Source: Hymenopus coronatus (Eukaryota; Arthropoda; Insecta; Mantodea; Hymenopodidae). From it: DNA of 64,000 bases. The stretch is from the NCBI GenBank assembly GCA_030762935.1, contig CM060900.1:391767632-391831631 (forward strand), in the 5' to 3' direction. The notes beneath the pieces were generated by a model, which worked only from the letters and a program-made list of their open reading frames with translations, did no database searches and was not told the origin of the DNA. The translations under genes were made by a program, and so were the position numbers. This document shows positions 1 to 11,237 of this stretch, piece after piece (the first letter of the stretch is position 1; each line of letters begins with the position of its first letter).

Positions 1-1
1 C

Positions 2-130
2 AAGCTACAGGACCTGCAGGACACTACCGCCGTTGCCAACACTGATCACCAGACCATCGTCGTCGAGTTGTCTGCACGGTTGGACATCACCACCACCCGC
101 CTGAGGCCCCTCGAGAACGTAACACAATAG
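2..130 (+). CDS. Open GC-rich C-terminal tail, possibly last exon (partial)
   Basis: The frame starting at base 2 is open from the left edge for 42 codons and ends at TAG 128-130. It is clearly more GC-rich than the DNA that follows. The peptide begins KLQDLQDTTAVANT and ends RPLENVTQ, with regularly spaced Leu, Val and Ile suggestive of a short amphipathic or coiled-coil helix. I do not recognise a family. It could be the end of a host exon or of a retroelement gag-like gene. No splice acceptor or start is visible because the window begins inside it. The composition is the main argument, so this is tentative. Confidence 0.3.
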   Translation, partial: KLQDLQDTTAVANTDHQTIVVELSARLDITTTRLRPLENVTQ

Positions 131-313
131 CAGTGACATTCCTTCTACAGAGCAGGCAGTTCATCACATCAGTCATCACGTTCACAAAGATAACCTTTCA
201 TCGTACGTCATTCCTTTAGCACACCAGCTTCTCCTTGAGAAATGTCGACAACGCAACCAGCACGCAGGCGCCGGCATTGAGACTTAAGATTTATTGTTCA
301 CCTTTCCTGTTTC

Positions 314-613
<300 letters not shown>

Positions 614-746
614 TAATAAGAGAAAGTATTGCATTCTACCAAAATACTCCATTCCGAAATTTTACAATAAATACATGATTCCCTGAGTAAATAAAATACA
701 TTTATTTTAGAAGCGCGCGTTATGAGAGACATAGAGATACAGAGAT

Positions 747-1076
747 GGGGTATAACTCTCAAACGAAAGTTTGCTTAAATGACTAATTTTGTATTTAAGT
801 TCAGCTTCCATCAAGTATGCGACAATAACACTTTTAAGTAACTCTTCACCCCAAACTACCCTTTATATGGAAATTGTCATTTTTTATTTTTTTTCAAAAA
901 TGTGTCAAGTACTCTTTATTAAAATATACATTTAAGATATCGCATGAAAAAGAAACTATATAGTTTTAGTTTTATCAGAATAGACTCTGAAATCTTCTCA
1001 TTCTGAATGACTTTTTACGGTTGTTAAACTGTTAGAGAGAGAAAATTGCACCACGTAATGTAGATTTGGTTTAAGC
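747..1076 (+). repeat. R1 repeat, internal fragment
   Basis: An old, diverged piece of the ~850-bp R1 family. It matches other copies through the tract around TTAAGTTCAG, the AAACTACCCTTTATATGGAAA block (about 850-870), the segment resembling AATAGACTCTGAAATC, and the block near GTAATGTAGATTTGG. Both R1 ends are missing. No coding potential is visible. Confidence 0.6.
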
Positions 1077-1672
1077 GCAGAATATTAGTCAGAATTTCGC
1101 GGACTGAACCATTTCCCAGATTCTCTTTTTTAATGGTTTGAATTTTCAAATACGTATAGGTACTTTTCTCAATTGGCAAGTTAAGCTATCCATTATTTTC
1201 TCGCGTCATGCAAAGAGCATGGAATTTCAAATCCCTCACATAACCCTGCGCACTTTTAAAAAGCTAACTACCGATTTACCTATAGATTCTACAACAAATT
1301 GTATAAATGTGAAAGTTTATCAAGAAGTAGATAAAATATTATTTTGTAAGAAAAGTTGTGGAAGAGTAAGTACAGAAAGTCATGCGAATATAACACGCAG
1401 GATGTTTAGCAAGTTTTATTGTGTTTTAAGTCAGTAAACATTCTTTCACTACTCTGATTATTCGCTTTAAAATATTTTAGCTTAAATAATCATTACCGAG
1501 AAGTCAAATTACTTCTCAAAATCAATTATAATGAGCCTTTCCATAGCTTGTAATTCTATGGACTAGGTGGCTGTTTTTAGTGAAACCATGATAGTTTTGG
1601 TATAAATAAAGGATTATGATTAAACTGCCGAAAGTTTATTTGATGCTCAAACATTTTTAAACTTATTTTCTT
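1077..1672. other. Unassigned sequence, AT-rich
   Basis: I see no supported gene or repeat here. A 99-codon open frame at 1138-1437 (+) has no recognisable motif and AT-rich composition like its surroundings, so I treat it as chance. Confidence 0.4.
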
Positions 1673-2087
1673 ATAGAGTCCACAAAATGAGTAACTATTT
1701 CGTGATTTAGGCAGCTTATGTATTTGTACAGTCTGAGCAGTATGTTGACTATTCCTGAACTTAATACCGTTGTCACATGGCGCCTACAGGATGTTTCGTG
1801 CAATGATCTGCGATGACGGTTTCAACGAAAATTCAGAATAAAACCATATGGAAACTGTTAAATAAGTTTCAGCGAATAGGCACTGGTGCTAACGAGTCTC
1901 GACCAGGTCGACCTATCAACACAGCTGATATTAAAGCATGCAATAGGGAGATAATTGAAGGCAGTCCTAAACCTGTACTTTGTCTTTCCCGTAAATTGTA
2001 AATTCTGCTCAGTGATCAACCTGAATCAAAAAGACATTCCTAAGTTACCTCAATCACGAAATACTTATTTTGTGGTCACCCTTTATA
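1673..2087 (+). mobile_element. Deleted Tc1/mariner-like DNA transposon with imperfect TIRs
   Basis: The left end (1673-1716) has the order CCACAAAATGAGTA...TTTCGTGATTTAGG. The right end (about 2046-2087), read on the minus strand, has the order ACCACAAAATAAGTATTTCG followed by TGATTGAGG. The two are imperfect terminal inverted repeats of roughly 40 bp. Between them lies a helix-turn-helix transposase fragment (1813-2001), and the catalytic region is absent. At about 415 bp it is an internal-deletion, MITE-sized derivative. Family assignment rests on the helix-turn-helix and GRP motif and is moderate. Confidence 0.6.
1813..2001 (+). pseudogene. Tc1/mariner-type transposase, N-terminal HTH fragment
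   Basis: The translation contains STKIQNKTIWKLLNKFQRIG, which fits the recognition helix of the first helix-turn-helix of Tc1/mariner-type transposases. It is followed by SRPGRPI, the GRP-like hook typical of the linker to the second helix-turn-helix. The frame stops at 1999-2001, and no DDE/D residues follow before the right inverted repeat. In an intact relative this region binds the element ends. Here only the DNA-binding half survives, so it cannot encode an active transposase. Confidence 0.6.
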
Positions 2088-2699
2088 GATAAACATCAGA
2101 AGTTTTACATTTCTACGTGTTGTGAAGAATTGCTGAAAATTTCGGAATCCGTAGCCAACGGAGTTTGGGGTGTTCTGAAGTAAGTTCATTATTGTTATGC
2201 TTTGTCATATGCCGGTAAGGGGTGAAAGGCGAGCCCAAGTGAGAAGCGTAACAATACAGGTCATGAGAAGATAAGACTCACAGTAGGTCAAGTGCAGTGA
2301 AGTGCTGGTTGAAGTGATGGAAGGGGATCAAATACTCTGTAGCAGAAGTAATGTAGCTCCTGCAGCCTTCTAGAGAATCGGCATAGCAGTGATGGAATCG
2401 ATAAATATCTCGATGGACAATCGTTACTGATATCGTTCGACAAACCAAGGCACAAAACTCTCCCCCCCCTCCCCCGGCTGGCTTTGACAAGCTTGTTAAA
2501 CGGATAAAAGGAAAGATCAATGATATCTTGCACTGAACGGTTCGAGGGTAAAGGTAGAGAAAATAATATTGCCAAGATAATCTGAAATATTGGTTGATTC
2601 TATCGTGCCCAAACAAGATTGGAAAGGAAAAGTAAGTAATGAATTCTTACTAAGAAGTTTATAATACAAACTATAAAAGTGTGGAGGAATATACTGGGA
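2088..2699. other. Unassigned sequence
   Basis: A short C-rich tract lies near 2461-2477. Overlapping minus-strand open frames (2278-2616) carry no recognisable domain. I see nothing else. Confidence 0.4.
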
Positions 2700-2880
2700 T
2701 ATTTTATTAAAACTACGGTATATTGACGTCTATAAAATAATAGCTCATAATGAACAGGGTTATTTAGGTTGGTGCTGACAGACCAACTTGACCACCTCTG
2801 TTCCTTGTGTATAATACTTAAAAGCCACTGGATTAGCGGAGACTAGCCATCCAAAATATGGTCGTACTGCCAAAGGGTAA
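2700..2880 (+). repeat. Ancient dispersed repeat, left half (interrupted by E1)
   Basis: This segment aligns in order, with heavy divergence, to 10690-10862: TATTGACGTCTATAAAAT versus TACTGACGTGCATAAAAT, then a CTCTGTTCC/CTCTGTCCC block, then CCAAAGGGTAAC versus TCGAAGGGTAAC. The homology resumes at about 3866-3892 (TTTTTACTGGCGGAGTAACG versus GTTCTTACTGGCTGAGTAGCG). The ~1 kb between is absent from the other copy, so E1 appears to have inserted here. Confidence 0.5.
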
Positions 2881-2889
2881 CATTATATT

Positions 2890-2923
2890 TAGGGATAGCA
2901 ACTTGGGGACCGATGGCGGGACA
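2890..2923 (+). repeat. E1 left terminal inverted-repeat core
   Basis: A 34-bp arm matching the reverse complement of 3822-3855 with two transition differences. It contains AGCAACTTGGGGACCGATGG. Confidence 0.8.
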
Positions 2924-3043
2924 CATGCGTATACCAGTTACATACCTACCACGAAAAGACCGACCTGCATTGGCGATTGCACGCGCCGCATGTATTACCC
3001 GTAGTAACGCGTTGGGGAACGTGGCTCCACGCAGCAGTATATT

Positions 3044-3387
3044 ATGTTGAACCTATATTACAATGCTGTTTTACAGGTAATGCCTTTGATGACAGTGCAA
3101 GCCCTCAATCAGGTTGTAAAATCTCTCGCTTCAAATGGATTGCATGAAAATTTGCAATTCATACACAAGATCTTTGCAGATATATCTACGACATTAACAC
3201 AAATTTGGAAAGATGGAATATTGAAATGCCTCGAGCCCTGAAAGCTATCGATGCACTCGTGCAGGCAATTAATCAGAAACCCGTGACACCTGTTTTAGAC
3301 CGCGTGAAAAAGAAAGTGAAGACAATGTTTGGAAAGAAATGTCGTATTTTCAATAATGTTGAAATACGATATATACTACGGAAATAA
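3044..3387 (+). CDS. Two overlapping short frames inside E1, function unknown
   Basis: One frame (3044-3241, 65 codons) contains TVQALNQVVKSLASNGLHEN. A second frame (3205-3387, 60 codons) contains MPRALKAIDALVQAINQKP and then a Lys/Arg-rich stretch, DRVKKKVKTMFGKKCR. The amphipathic, Lys-rich composition and the smooth hand-over near 3205-3241 suggest one ancestral reading frame broken by a frameshift. I recognise no family. It may be a remnant of E1's own protein or host sequence captured by the element. A TTTTACAG/GT at about 3070-3078 resembles a splice acceptor but is weak evidence. Confidence 0.3.
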
Positions 3388-3821
3388 TTGTGATGGAGTA
3401 TCTTAACCAATAGCCGATGATGTGTGCAGCTTCCGTTTTGCTCTCATGACATTCTTGTGATGTAGAGCGAAGTTTTTCACAATAAAAAGCCTGTTTACGT
3501 GCCAGTCGGAGATGATTCACATTTGAGACGTTACGATTGTATTTTGTGCATTGTAATCTATGTATCTTGAGAGAAAGTGAAGCCGATAATGATGCTGATG
3601 ATTTGTTGCACAACAGCAGTTTATTAAAATTGTTAGTTCCCGTAAATGAGTAGTATTTATGTTTACCACCCATCCAACCTCAATCGCCTTCCACTGCTAA
3701 TGAAAACATCACAGTCTACCATGCAACGACTGCCCTATTTTCCTTCTATTAATACCACTACCACACACACTGCATTGTCAACACAGCACAACTACATACC
3801 ATGCTACGATAACTTCAATTC

Positions 3822-3855
3822 TGTCCCGCTATCGGTCCCCAAGTTGCCATCCCTA
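3822..3855 (-). repeat. E1 right terminal inverted-repeat core
   Basis: Reverse-complement partner of 2890-2923. Read on the minus strand it contains GGCAACTTGGGGACCGATAG. Confidence 0.8.
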
Positions 3856-3894
3856 ATTATGTGTAACTTGTCCATATTTTTACTGGCGGAGTAA

Positions 3895-4942
3895 CGTTAA
3901 CATGCTTTATTGAATTTTGGCACAAAGCATATCGCTGATGAAATCTCTGGCACAAATTACACGAGAGATGAGGGGCGGCCCTGGTTAAAATCCAACAGCA
4001 TCCGTCTTGTCTTTAAGCTTAGAAATTCCTATGCTTGGATCTCAGGTTATGAAGATAATTTATATCATCGGTTAAATTATTTAAAAGCGTGAAGAAATCA
4101 AGATAGGGGTTTAAGAAGGAGTTGCACTTTCTTTCCCCTTTCTGCCAGTGTCACGTTAATGTGACAACTTTCATAAACCGGCACTTCAGTGATATATTTT
4201 TTCTGAAATTACAGATATCAAAATAACCAATTATAAAAGGTGCACATAAATATTCTCCGGTAAGCATTTGCACATTTTATGCGTAATTCAGATGTTACCC
4301 TAGTTCGTATCGTTAGTAACGGTGATATAAACTGAATGATGTGATAATGTACATTTTCGCAGTTGCTTAATGCAGTGTGTTTTATTTCTACGGTTAGTGC
4401 TTTCACGTGCTTTAGCACGCAGATGTCCGTTATTTGTTCCGGTACAGAGATCCTCAAATTATATCTGTGTTTAAGCCGACAAATTGGCACTTTGTTCATT
4501 TAAGGAATGATATACGTGACGAAAGTGGGTGCTTCTGATTGGTATGCTGCAACATTTGATCAAAAACTGATTTAGCACTTTCGCGATATGACCAGCATTA
4601 AGACAAGTGGAGCGAATTGTCGCTTTCAGTTCATCATTTCTCCAGCTCTTTTAACGTTTGCCTAAATGTTACTGCAAACATTTACTTGGCTCTTGTTTCT
4701 GCAAATAAGCCAAATATGTAGCGCAGATAGGGATACTAAACTTTGAAAAACGAAAAATATAGATTTATAAATGTATTTCTCTGATCTTTCTAAGAGTTCT
4801 CTCTTTCTGGTGCCAAACTTATCACCTTTCTGTTTTAAGGATAATGGTTATCGTCTTTAGGGAGCGTAGGGGGATTGCTGCAAATTAAGGTTACCATTTG
4901 TGAAATGTGTAAATTTTGCAACTTTTATTAAAATATTTTAAT
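3895..4942. other. Unassigned sequence
   Basis: No supported features. Open frames at 3910-4092 (+) and 4218-4499 (-) have no recognisable motif. Confidence 0.4.
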
Positions 4943-5100
4943 TTTACTTTCTATAGCACATGTGTACAATTTACATAGCAGGTAGAGAAGGTATTGTATT
5001 CCAACTAAGAAATTCGAAACAAAAGTTTCACTTTTCGAGGACCCTTAAGTCCAGAAAAAGCTTTTTTAGAAAGAGGTGTGTGTGTGGGTGTGGATAGATT
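4943..5100 (+). repeat. R1 repeat, 5' end fragment
   Basis: It begins with the R1 terminus (TACTTTCTATAGCACATGTG), followed by the R1 blocks for GAGAAGGTATTGTATTCCA, the CTTTTCGAGGACCC segment, and a short TG-rich tract that also sits at this place in other copies. Confidence 0.75.
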
Positions 5101-6024
5101 TCGTCTTGACTGAGTATATTCACTGGTTTGATTGGTTGTAATTTTTATATTTTGTACGTTTCTCATTGGTCTAAAATGTTCTGTTTTCTTGCTTGGGGAT
5201 GCTCAGTCATTTTGGTATTATTTTGCTCCATTGGATTATATGTGCAAACAACCTAATTAGACCTTTCCCAACGTTGTTCATCTTTATTACCTAGGTACTC
5301 TAAGGCCTTGTTCGTCTTTGTTCTTAATGGACTTCCATTAACACTTTTCCTGGTTTTCTTAGAACTTGACAGCTCTGAGCTCTTAAACTGGCTCTACAGA
5401 CAATATTCTTCTCTAGTTATACAGAGTGGGAACTGAAATTTTGCAAATAATTTATCTAGTAGAGAACAATGCGTATAACACGAATGTATTTCATTGTATG
5501 CGCTTACTATAGCATTGTCACCCATAAAGCACAAATTTCAGGGTCTAATGTGTGTTGAACAGCCCTTAGCTCTGCCTTTGCTATGTTTACATGAACATCA
5601 CCCCATCTATAGTCGGACAGTGCAAAGGGCGGAGGGCAGAGGAAGGTCAACCGTGTGAACGTAAACAACCGAACGTGTGAGTAACGGAATAATAGCCATC
5701 CTAAAAACATACTGAAAATTTCCTCCTGGAAAGAGATTTAGGATATATAAAAAAGAAAGGAACATCAAATATTGGATCATCGCATCGTCCTCAAATGCTG
5801 ACAGAAATATTTCCACTTTTTCACCTCCCACCCCCGACCCATCCCAATACCCGAAGTTTTCTCTGAGAAACTGGTTTGTGAACTTCATTTCTCAGGATAG
5901 TAAACAGACTTCTTAATATTCCGTTGGCTTGAGCCCTCCTTGTCCCTTTCATATTTACGTATTCATTTCATGAGAAATTCATTATCGCTCTGTGGAATTT
6001 TTATAGCGTTTAACGTATGCTTTT
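5101..6024. other. Unassigned sequence
   Basis: No supported gene or repeat. Minus-strand open frames at 5507-5888 have no recognised motif. Confidence 0.4.
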
Positions 6025-6200
6025 ACTACACATGGAATGAAGATGCAGCATCGGTGGAATGCGATGGCGGGGGAAAGCGGGAAAAACCCGCCCCTGCGCC
6101 TATTTGTCCGCCACAAATCCCACATGCGGTCGCCCGGTATGGAACTCGGTCCGCCTTGGCTAGAGCCGAGTGATCTAACCACTCGGCCACGGCGCGACCG
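6025..6200 (-). mobile_element. tRNA-derived SINE, family A
   Basis: On the minus strand the head reads GCCGTGGCCGAGTGGTTAGA, a tRNA-Leu/Ser-like 5' half with an A-box match (TGGCCGAGTGG). A degenerate B box follows (GAGTTCCATACC). The body runs through a GGGGCGGG tract and CCCCCGCCATCGCATTCCA. Related copies lie at 31484-31790 and 46625-46829. Pol III would read such an element from its internal promoter. It encodes no protein, and an open frame on each strand through it is incidental. Confidence 0.8.
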
Positions 6201-6837
6201 TTCTGTGGAATGAACTAACCTCTTTAATAGCGTTATTTCCAGAGAGTGAACTATCGAACGTACCTAAAGTTTGTTTGAACGCTTTTATGTTAAATCCCGC
6301 AGTAAAGAACATGCCTCTTATGAATGTTTGAAATGCTTCTCGGAGTAATACATTCTCAATACCCGTGCTTCTCGTGTTAAGATAAGCGTTCCTGGAATGT
6401 AGAAAATGAGGAGCTGTATCTCATAAAACAGGAAAAGGTTGGCCATTCTGAATACTTCTTTCCTTTTGAGTATTACAAGCAGAGCTTAGAAATGTGCTTA
6501 TAAAATAAGGTTACCGTCTCCTCCGTTCCGAGGGAACGAAACACAAAGGCATTGTTTCACTCTTTCCATCAATTGGAAGGGTCTAGTTCCATAAGGCCAA
6601 GGAACAAATGTATAGTTTTGAGAAGCTGATATTTATAAACACGACTGTTGGTAACTAATTAACAGACTGAAAACAAATATTTTACCATATATGGTTAGGG
6701 TAAATTCTGAGTTTGTGTCCTGCAGATTTATAACATTAGTTATTTATGTGAATTTAATTAAAAATTTATAATTAAATAATTATGATAGAAAACATAACTT
6801 AAATTCATTTCTGTCAAAAATTTATTTTTCTGTAAGT
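6201..6837. other. Unassigned sequence
   Basis: No supported features. Confidence 0.4.
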
Positions 6838-7209
6838 TTATTTTTCTTACCCTCTGTAGCACGTATGTTAAATGTGCATAGTAGATACAGAAGGTATTGT
6901 ATTCCACCCAAGAATTAGATACCGAAATTTAACCTGAAATACATGTTTTGAGAACATCCGAATCCAAAATGGATGCGGCTCAAGGATTTTCAGGAAAATC
7001 CCCCCCCCAACTATCCTTCATATGGAGTATTTTACGAAAAGTGATTTTGGTTAAAATGCCTAAACTAAAAGATATTTATACGGCAAATAAATTGTTTATC
7101 TTGAATTTTGTGAGAATAGCCTCTGAAGAGCTCTTCATTCTGGATGACTAGTAAACCGTAAGACATAGACAAAAACTTACTACACAAAAAATGTAAATCT
7201 CGTTAAAGC

Positions 7210-7266
<57 letters not shown>

Positions 7267-7775
7267 TAATGTTATTGTTATGGTTGCTATTATTGTTGTT
7301 ACTATTATTGTTACTGTTATTCTTGTTACCGTTATTGTTACTATTATTATTATTGTTACTATTATTATTGTTGTTATTGTTATTATTGTTGTTATTGTTA
7401 TTATTGTTGTTATTATTATTATTATTATTATTAGTAGTAGTAGTATTTTGATTTAGCCATTTCTGAAAAATATTCCTATTGTTTTTGTTTTGAAATACCT
7501 AAACTTTTCTCAAACGGGAAGTCTCATTCGTTTCACATATCCTTTATTTTACTCTTGGCCATGGAAGGAGAACAGAATTTCAATTGTTTCACATAGGGAC
7601 CAGCTTTTAAACGATTTGACTATTTGGCTATCCTAGTGTATTCCCTTATTTCCCTTCTACTTACAAGTAACTAATAAGACCACATCTGCTTATGTTTATC
7701 TCGATTAGCATTATGTAGATAAAAAAATAATCTTTGTGAGAATAGCTTGTTTGTAGAAGAGGTAGAGAAAGTCAG
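6838..7775 (+). repeat. R1 repeat, nearly full length, expanded by a microsatellite
   Basis: It starts at a degenerate terminus (TTACCCTCTGTAGCACGTATG) and follows the family order: GAAGGTATTGTATTCCACCC, the C-run, the AACTATCCTTCATATGG block, CTCTGAAGAG, and ACTACACAAAAAATGTAAATCTC. Then comes a 240-bp trinucleotide tract, and R1 resumes at about 7453 and ends GTAGAGAAAGTCAGGTGAATG. Without the microsatellite it is about 700 bp. The 67-codon open frame at 6948-7151 has no domain match. Confidence 0.8.
7211..7452 (+). repeat. AAT-then-ATT/GTT trinucleotide microsatellite
   Basis: About 19 TAA/AAT units (7211-7268) are followed by a long irregular tract of ATT and GTT units to 7437, ending in TAG units (to about 7447). 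The first half and the later ATT blocks are complementary, so a hairpin is possible. The apparent poly-leucine protein on the plus strand is a repeat artefact. Confidence 0.95.
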
Positions 7776-8839
7776 GTGAATGGAACAAATATGCTTTTTA
7801 AGTTTCTCTAGCACCTGAGTTTTGAAAGTAAATCGATCACCTTGAACCCAACGTAGCTATTTCAGTCAATCACAAGGAATAGTAACAGGTTACAGCGTAC
7901 TTTTTGTTAAAAACCTTGTGTGTGAAATCTAAGATTATTTTTTAAACAAACTTCTTCTTCTTCGTGCATTTAACATTGGATAGCTTCAGCGTTCAAGGTT
8001 TTCTGTGTCTGGAAGTTGCTAAATTGCAGAAATCTAGTTTTCGTAATTACTCCAAAATAAGTATATATTGCCAGAGTTGGGTGAACACTAAGTTATATAA
8101 TATGTACACAACAATTAAGTCTTGGAATGACGATCTTACAAACTTGCAGTTCTAGGGCAGATAGAAATCTAGGTAGTTGTTTACAGTGCAATTTTACTAA
8201 GAAAAGAAGGGAAAATTTTCTTCATCGCTTACAATTTCTGAAATGTCGGAATAATGAAATACACATTTAATACGTCAAACAAATATTTGCGAATTTCCTC
8301 ACCGGTTCTGAGGAGCTTGTGTTCTTCGGTATGATTGGGATTCTCGTCACAACATTTAAAGGAAAAACCAGCATTGGAACTGTTCCCGATCCATGTACTG
8401 TTAGTTACCGGCATATCTTGGCAGCCTTAACTTCGAACAACGCCATTCCCAAGGAATGACTGTCAAATATTATACTTTGTTCTGCGGCCACAGAATGTAT
8501 CCACTTGTACACATGAAATGTGTAGAAACATTCGCTTGGGTTTGTTATGCTGCATTCAAAAGCAAACCGCTTAAATACGCTGATTTCATGAAGTTAATGC
8601 ACGGTTTGTAAGATTTCAGAAAACTACTACATTCTATCCCCCTTTTAATTCAATACCTTAATAATACAATCGTATGGGACACACTATACAAAGTAGGTCC
8701 ACAACATGTTTAATTACCATTACTTTTGATAAACACTGCATTGTTCATATTCCTAAAAGTCTAGTAAACCTGCGATAACTTCGTATCACAGAAAGATTGA
8801 GCATTGATGTCATCTTGTGAATGAAAAATCTAATGTGTT
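7776..8839. other. Unassigned sequence
   Basis: A TTTCTCTAGCACCTGAG at about 7803 resembles an R1 5' terminus, but nothing R1-like follows. Otherwise nothing is recognised. Confidence 0.4.
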
Positions 8840-9440
8840 CACTCACATGACTTTCTCTAGCTGCTCTACAGACAAACTTCTTACAAAAGATTATTCTTCT
8901 TTCTATACCATGCTAATCGAGATAAACATTAGCAGACTGTTCTTATTACTTAGTTCCTTATAAGTAGAAGGAAACCAAAGGAATGCGCTATGCTAAAGTG
9001 ATAGTCAAATGTTTTAAAAGCTGTCGTTATGCGATTGTCATTAGAAATAGCTTTTTTGCTTGGCCAAGAGCAGAGCAAAAGAAAAACGGACACTTCCTGT
9101 CTGAGAAAAGCGCAAGAACTTTACAATTGAAACTAATAACAAGGAATATCTTGGAAACGGTTACCTCCACAACAAAAATATAGAGAACATAAATTGTGTG
9201 TTTTGACAACCTCTACATTTTTTATGTAGTAAGATTTTGTATATCTCTTACGGTTTAGCAGTTAAGCAAAATTTGGCAAAATTCATCCAGAATATAAAGG
9301 TCTTCAGAGGCTATAACCAAACAATTCAAGATATGCATTTTATTTGGGAGTAAATATGTTTAATATACGGCACTTTAATCAAAATCGTTAGACATTTTTG
9401 AGAAAATCAAAATTTTCGAAAATATTTCCATACAAAAGGT
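8840..9440 (-). repeat. R1 repeat, 3' two-thirds
   Basis: Inverted relative to the copy at 6838. It begins with the R1 3' terminus as read here (CTCACATGACTTTCTCTAGC) and runs through CTAATCGAGATAAACATTAG, the GGAAACGGTTACCTCCACAA block, the AAATTTGGCAAAATTCATCC block and CAAAATCGTTAGACATTTTTG. It ends at the R1 midpoint after TTTCCATACAAAAGGTAG. The R1 5' third is missing. Confidence 0.8.
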
Positions 9441-10689
9441 AGTTTTTGTTCTCGTGGACTAAAACTTGTGCAGAGTAATACTGTAATTTTTTGTGCGCCG
9501 ACATCAGGTAAATTATATGAACTATTAAAGTACGCTTTTTTAAGCTTTCATTGTGTGGAAAATGCAACACTTATCTAGTTAATGTAATGAAAAACAGAAA
9601 CTAAACAAAAAGGTATTTACATTTAAATTAAATGTTTAAGAAGAGTTTATGAGCCTTACTCTAGCTGAAAATTTAAAGTGGAAATTTCGATTATGAACTC
9701 TTAAAATTCCAGTCCTTAGTTTCATATGATTTTCGTTTGTACCATGTCTAAAGATTTCGGTATTTTTTCTACTTTATTTTATTTCTTTGTGTACTTTATT
9801 TCATTGCTTAATATTACGAAATGCAAATTTCGCTGAAGGTACATAAAACGCCACACTTCCTCATTTTTCCAACCTCATACTTGAGCCCATTCCTATTTGC
9901 ATTGTCATTTCTGGATAACTGCATACCTTGTTGAAATACCGCTGATAAAGCACATGTGAATAAGCTTGCTTAACACTGCCTTTTCGTTTGTGTCATTATT
10001 CCTTCTCCGGTGTTATTGACTTCGTAAGCAGTGGCAAACGTTTAGCAACTGAAACTAATTAGTGCTCATTTTGGTTCTGGTTCAGACATTGCAAAATGTG
10101 TACTTTGTTATGCTTGCTAGGGTTATTTGGTCTAAAAGCACTGATTAATTAAGTCTGTATGTACGTATTTAAGATAAATAGTAGTAGAACCAGCAGCTCT
10201 ACTTCTGTTATAGCATTAAATGAAAATATTCACTCTTCTTCTTATCCACTCATCTGTGCAAACCACATACCATATGACGCTTTAAAACCAAAAATAAAAC
10301 TGTTTTTCTTCTTTGGTTATACATATTAAAACACAAATAAAATTTCAAGAATACACAAACCTGGTTCCTTCCTTATGCTTGCTGTGGGAATTTTTCAAAA
10401 CTCATTATTTCAAAAATTCTAAATTAAATGAATTCGAAAATTGTGTGAATAAAATTTGTAAAGCACAGCACTGCTTAGACTCGGTTACGAAACGTTTTTT
10501 TCTTCCAAAACCTGATTATCTAGAGGTTTAGGATTTTTTTCTGCTGATTTTGCACCCCATTCGAGCCCTCCTCTTTAACGGAAGTAAATAAGGTACATAC
10601 ATCCTATTTTACAACTAAGACTAGGGAATGTAATGAACTAAATTTTACAAAAATCGGTTTGCCCATTCATGCGTGAAAAGATGTAATAA
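9441..10689. other. Unassigned AT-rich sequence
   Basis: No supported gene or repeat. A 72-codon open frame at 10313-10531 (+) has no recognised motif. Confidence 0.4.
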
Positions 10690-10895
10690 TATATTATACT
10701 GACGTGCATAAAATGTGGCCCATAGTGGAACGCAGCTGTTATGTTGGTAATAACAATGTAGGTTACCCTCTGCAAGCGTTAGCTGCTCTGTCCCTCGAGC
10801 ACGATTTCTAACAACTGAATTGGCATGGTACTTTTACTTTGGCCGAACTATCGAAGGGTAACTAAACACGCTGCATGTTCTTACTGGCTGAGTAG
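10690..10895 (+). repeat. Ancient dispersed repeat, uninterrupted copy
   Basis: A diverged homologue of 2700-2880 joined directly to the equivalent of 3866-3892. The continuous stretch around GAAGGGTAACTAAACACG, then TTCTTACTGGCTGAGTAGCG, corresponds to the site split by E1 in the other copy. No coding sequence is seen. Confidence 0.5.
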
Positions 10896-11237
10896 CGTTT
10901 AGGCAATTACCACGTTTCCATGGCAAATTGAAATCGATTTCATTGCACTTATCGTATTTAGTACTGCATGGAAACGCGGATTCAAATCCTATTGAATCTT
11001 GGAGCTGATCCTCCTAGAAAGGGGATCGGAATGAGATCAATTTGAAATATGTTACCTGGAAACATCTTCGTATTCAAATCGTTTTGAATACGATAAAGAA
11101 ACTGTTCTGTTATACTCGTTACCACGGTATTTATATATCAATATATTTTTTATTGTTTCATTTTGCACAGCCTCCATTGAATTCTATGGCCATATCGGGG
11201 AGGGGGGTTCGACTTGTGAAACAACTCATTTTAGCTG
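10896..11237. other. Unassigned sequence
   Basis: No supported feature. An open frame (11042-11317, +) extends from here into the adjacent SINE and is not credible as a gene. Confidence 0.35.

Larger units (their letters stand above)
2874..3870 (+). mobile_element. E1: ~1 kb DNA element with 34-bp inverted repeats
   Basis: The core arms at 2890-2923 and 3822-3855 are inverted copies, 32 of 34 identical, beginning TAGGGAT and ending GCGGGACA. Weaker symmetry extends outward to a GTAAC found at both edges (2876-2880 and about 3862-3866), a possible 5-bp target-site duplication. The homologous locus at 10690-10895 runs through this point without the element, like an unoccupied site. The interior has two overlapping short open frames (3044-3387) and no recognised transposase. 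I cannot assign it to a superfamily. The termini do not look like the hAT, piggyBac (TTAA) or mariner (TA) ends I know. Confidence 0.6.

Noticed and set aside
7269..7451. Poly-leucine membrane-like protein
   Set aside because: Artefact of the ATT/GTT trinucleotide tract inside R1.
7801..7860. A second R1 copy in tandem after 6838-7775
   Set aside because: Only the terminal TTTCTCTAGCACCTGAG resembles R1. The next 60 bp do not follow the family.
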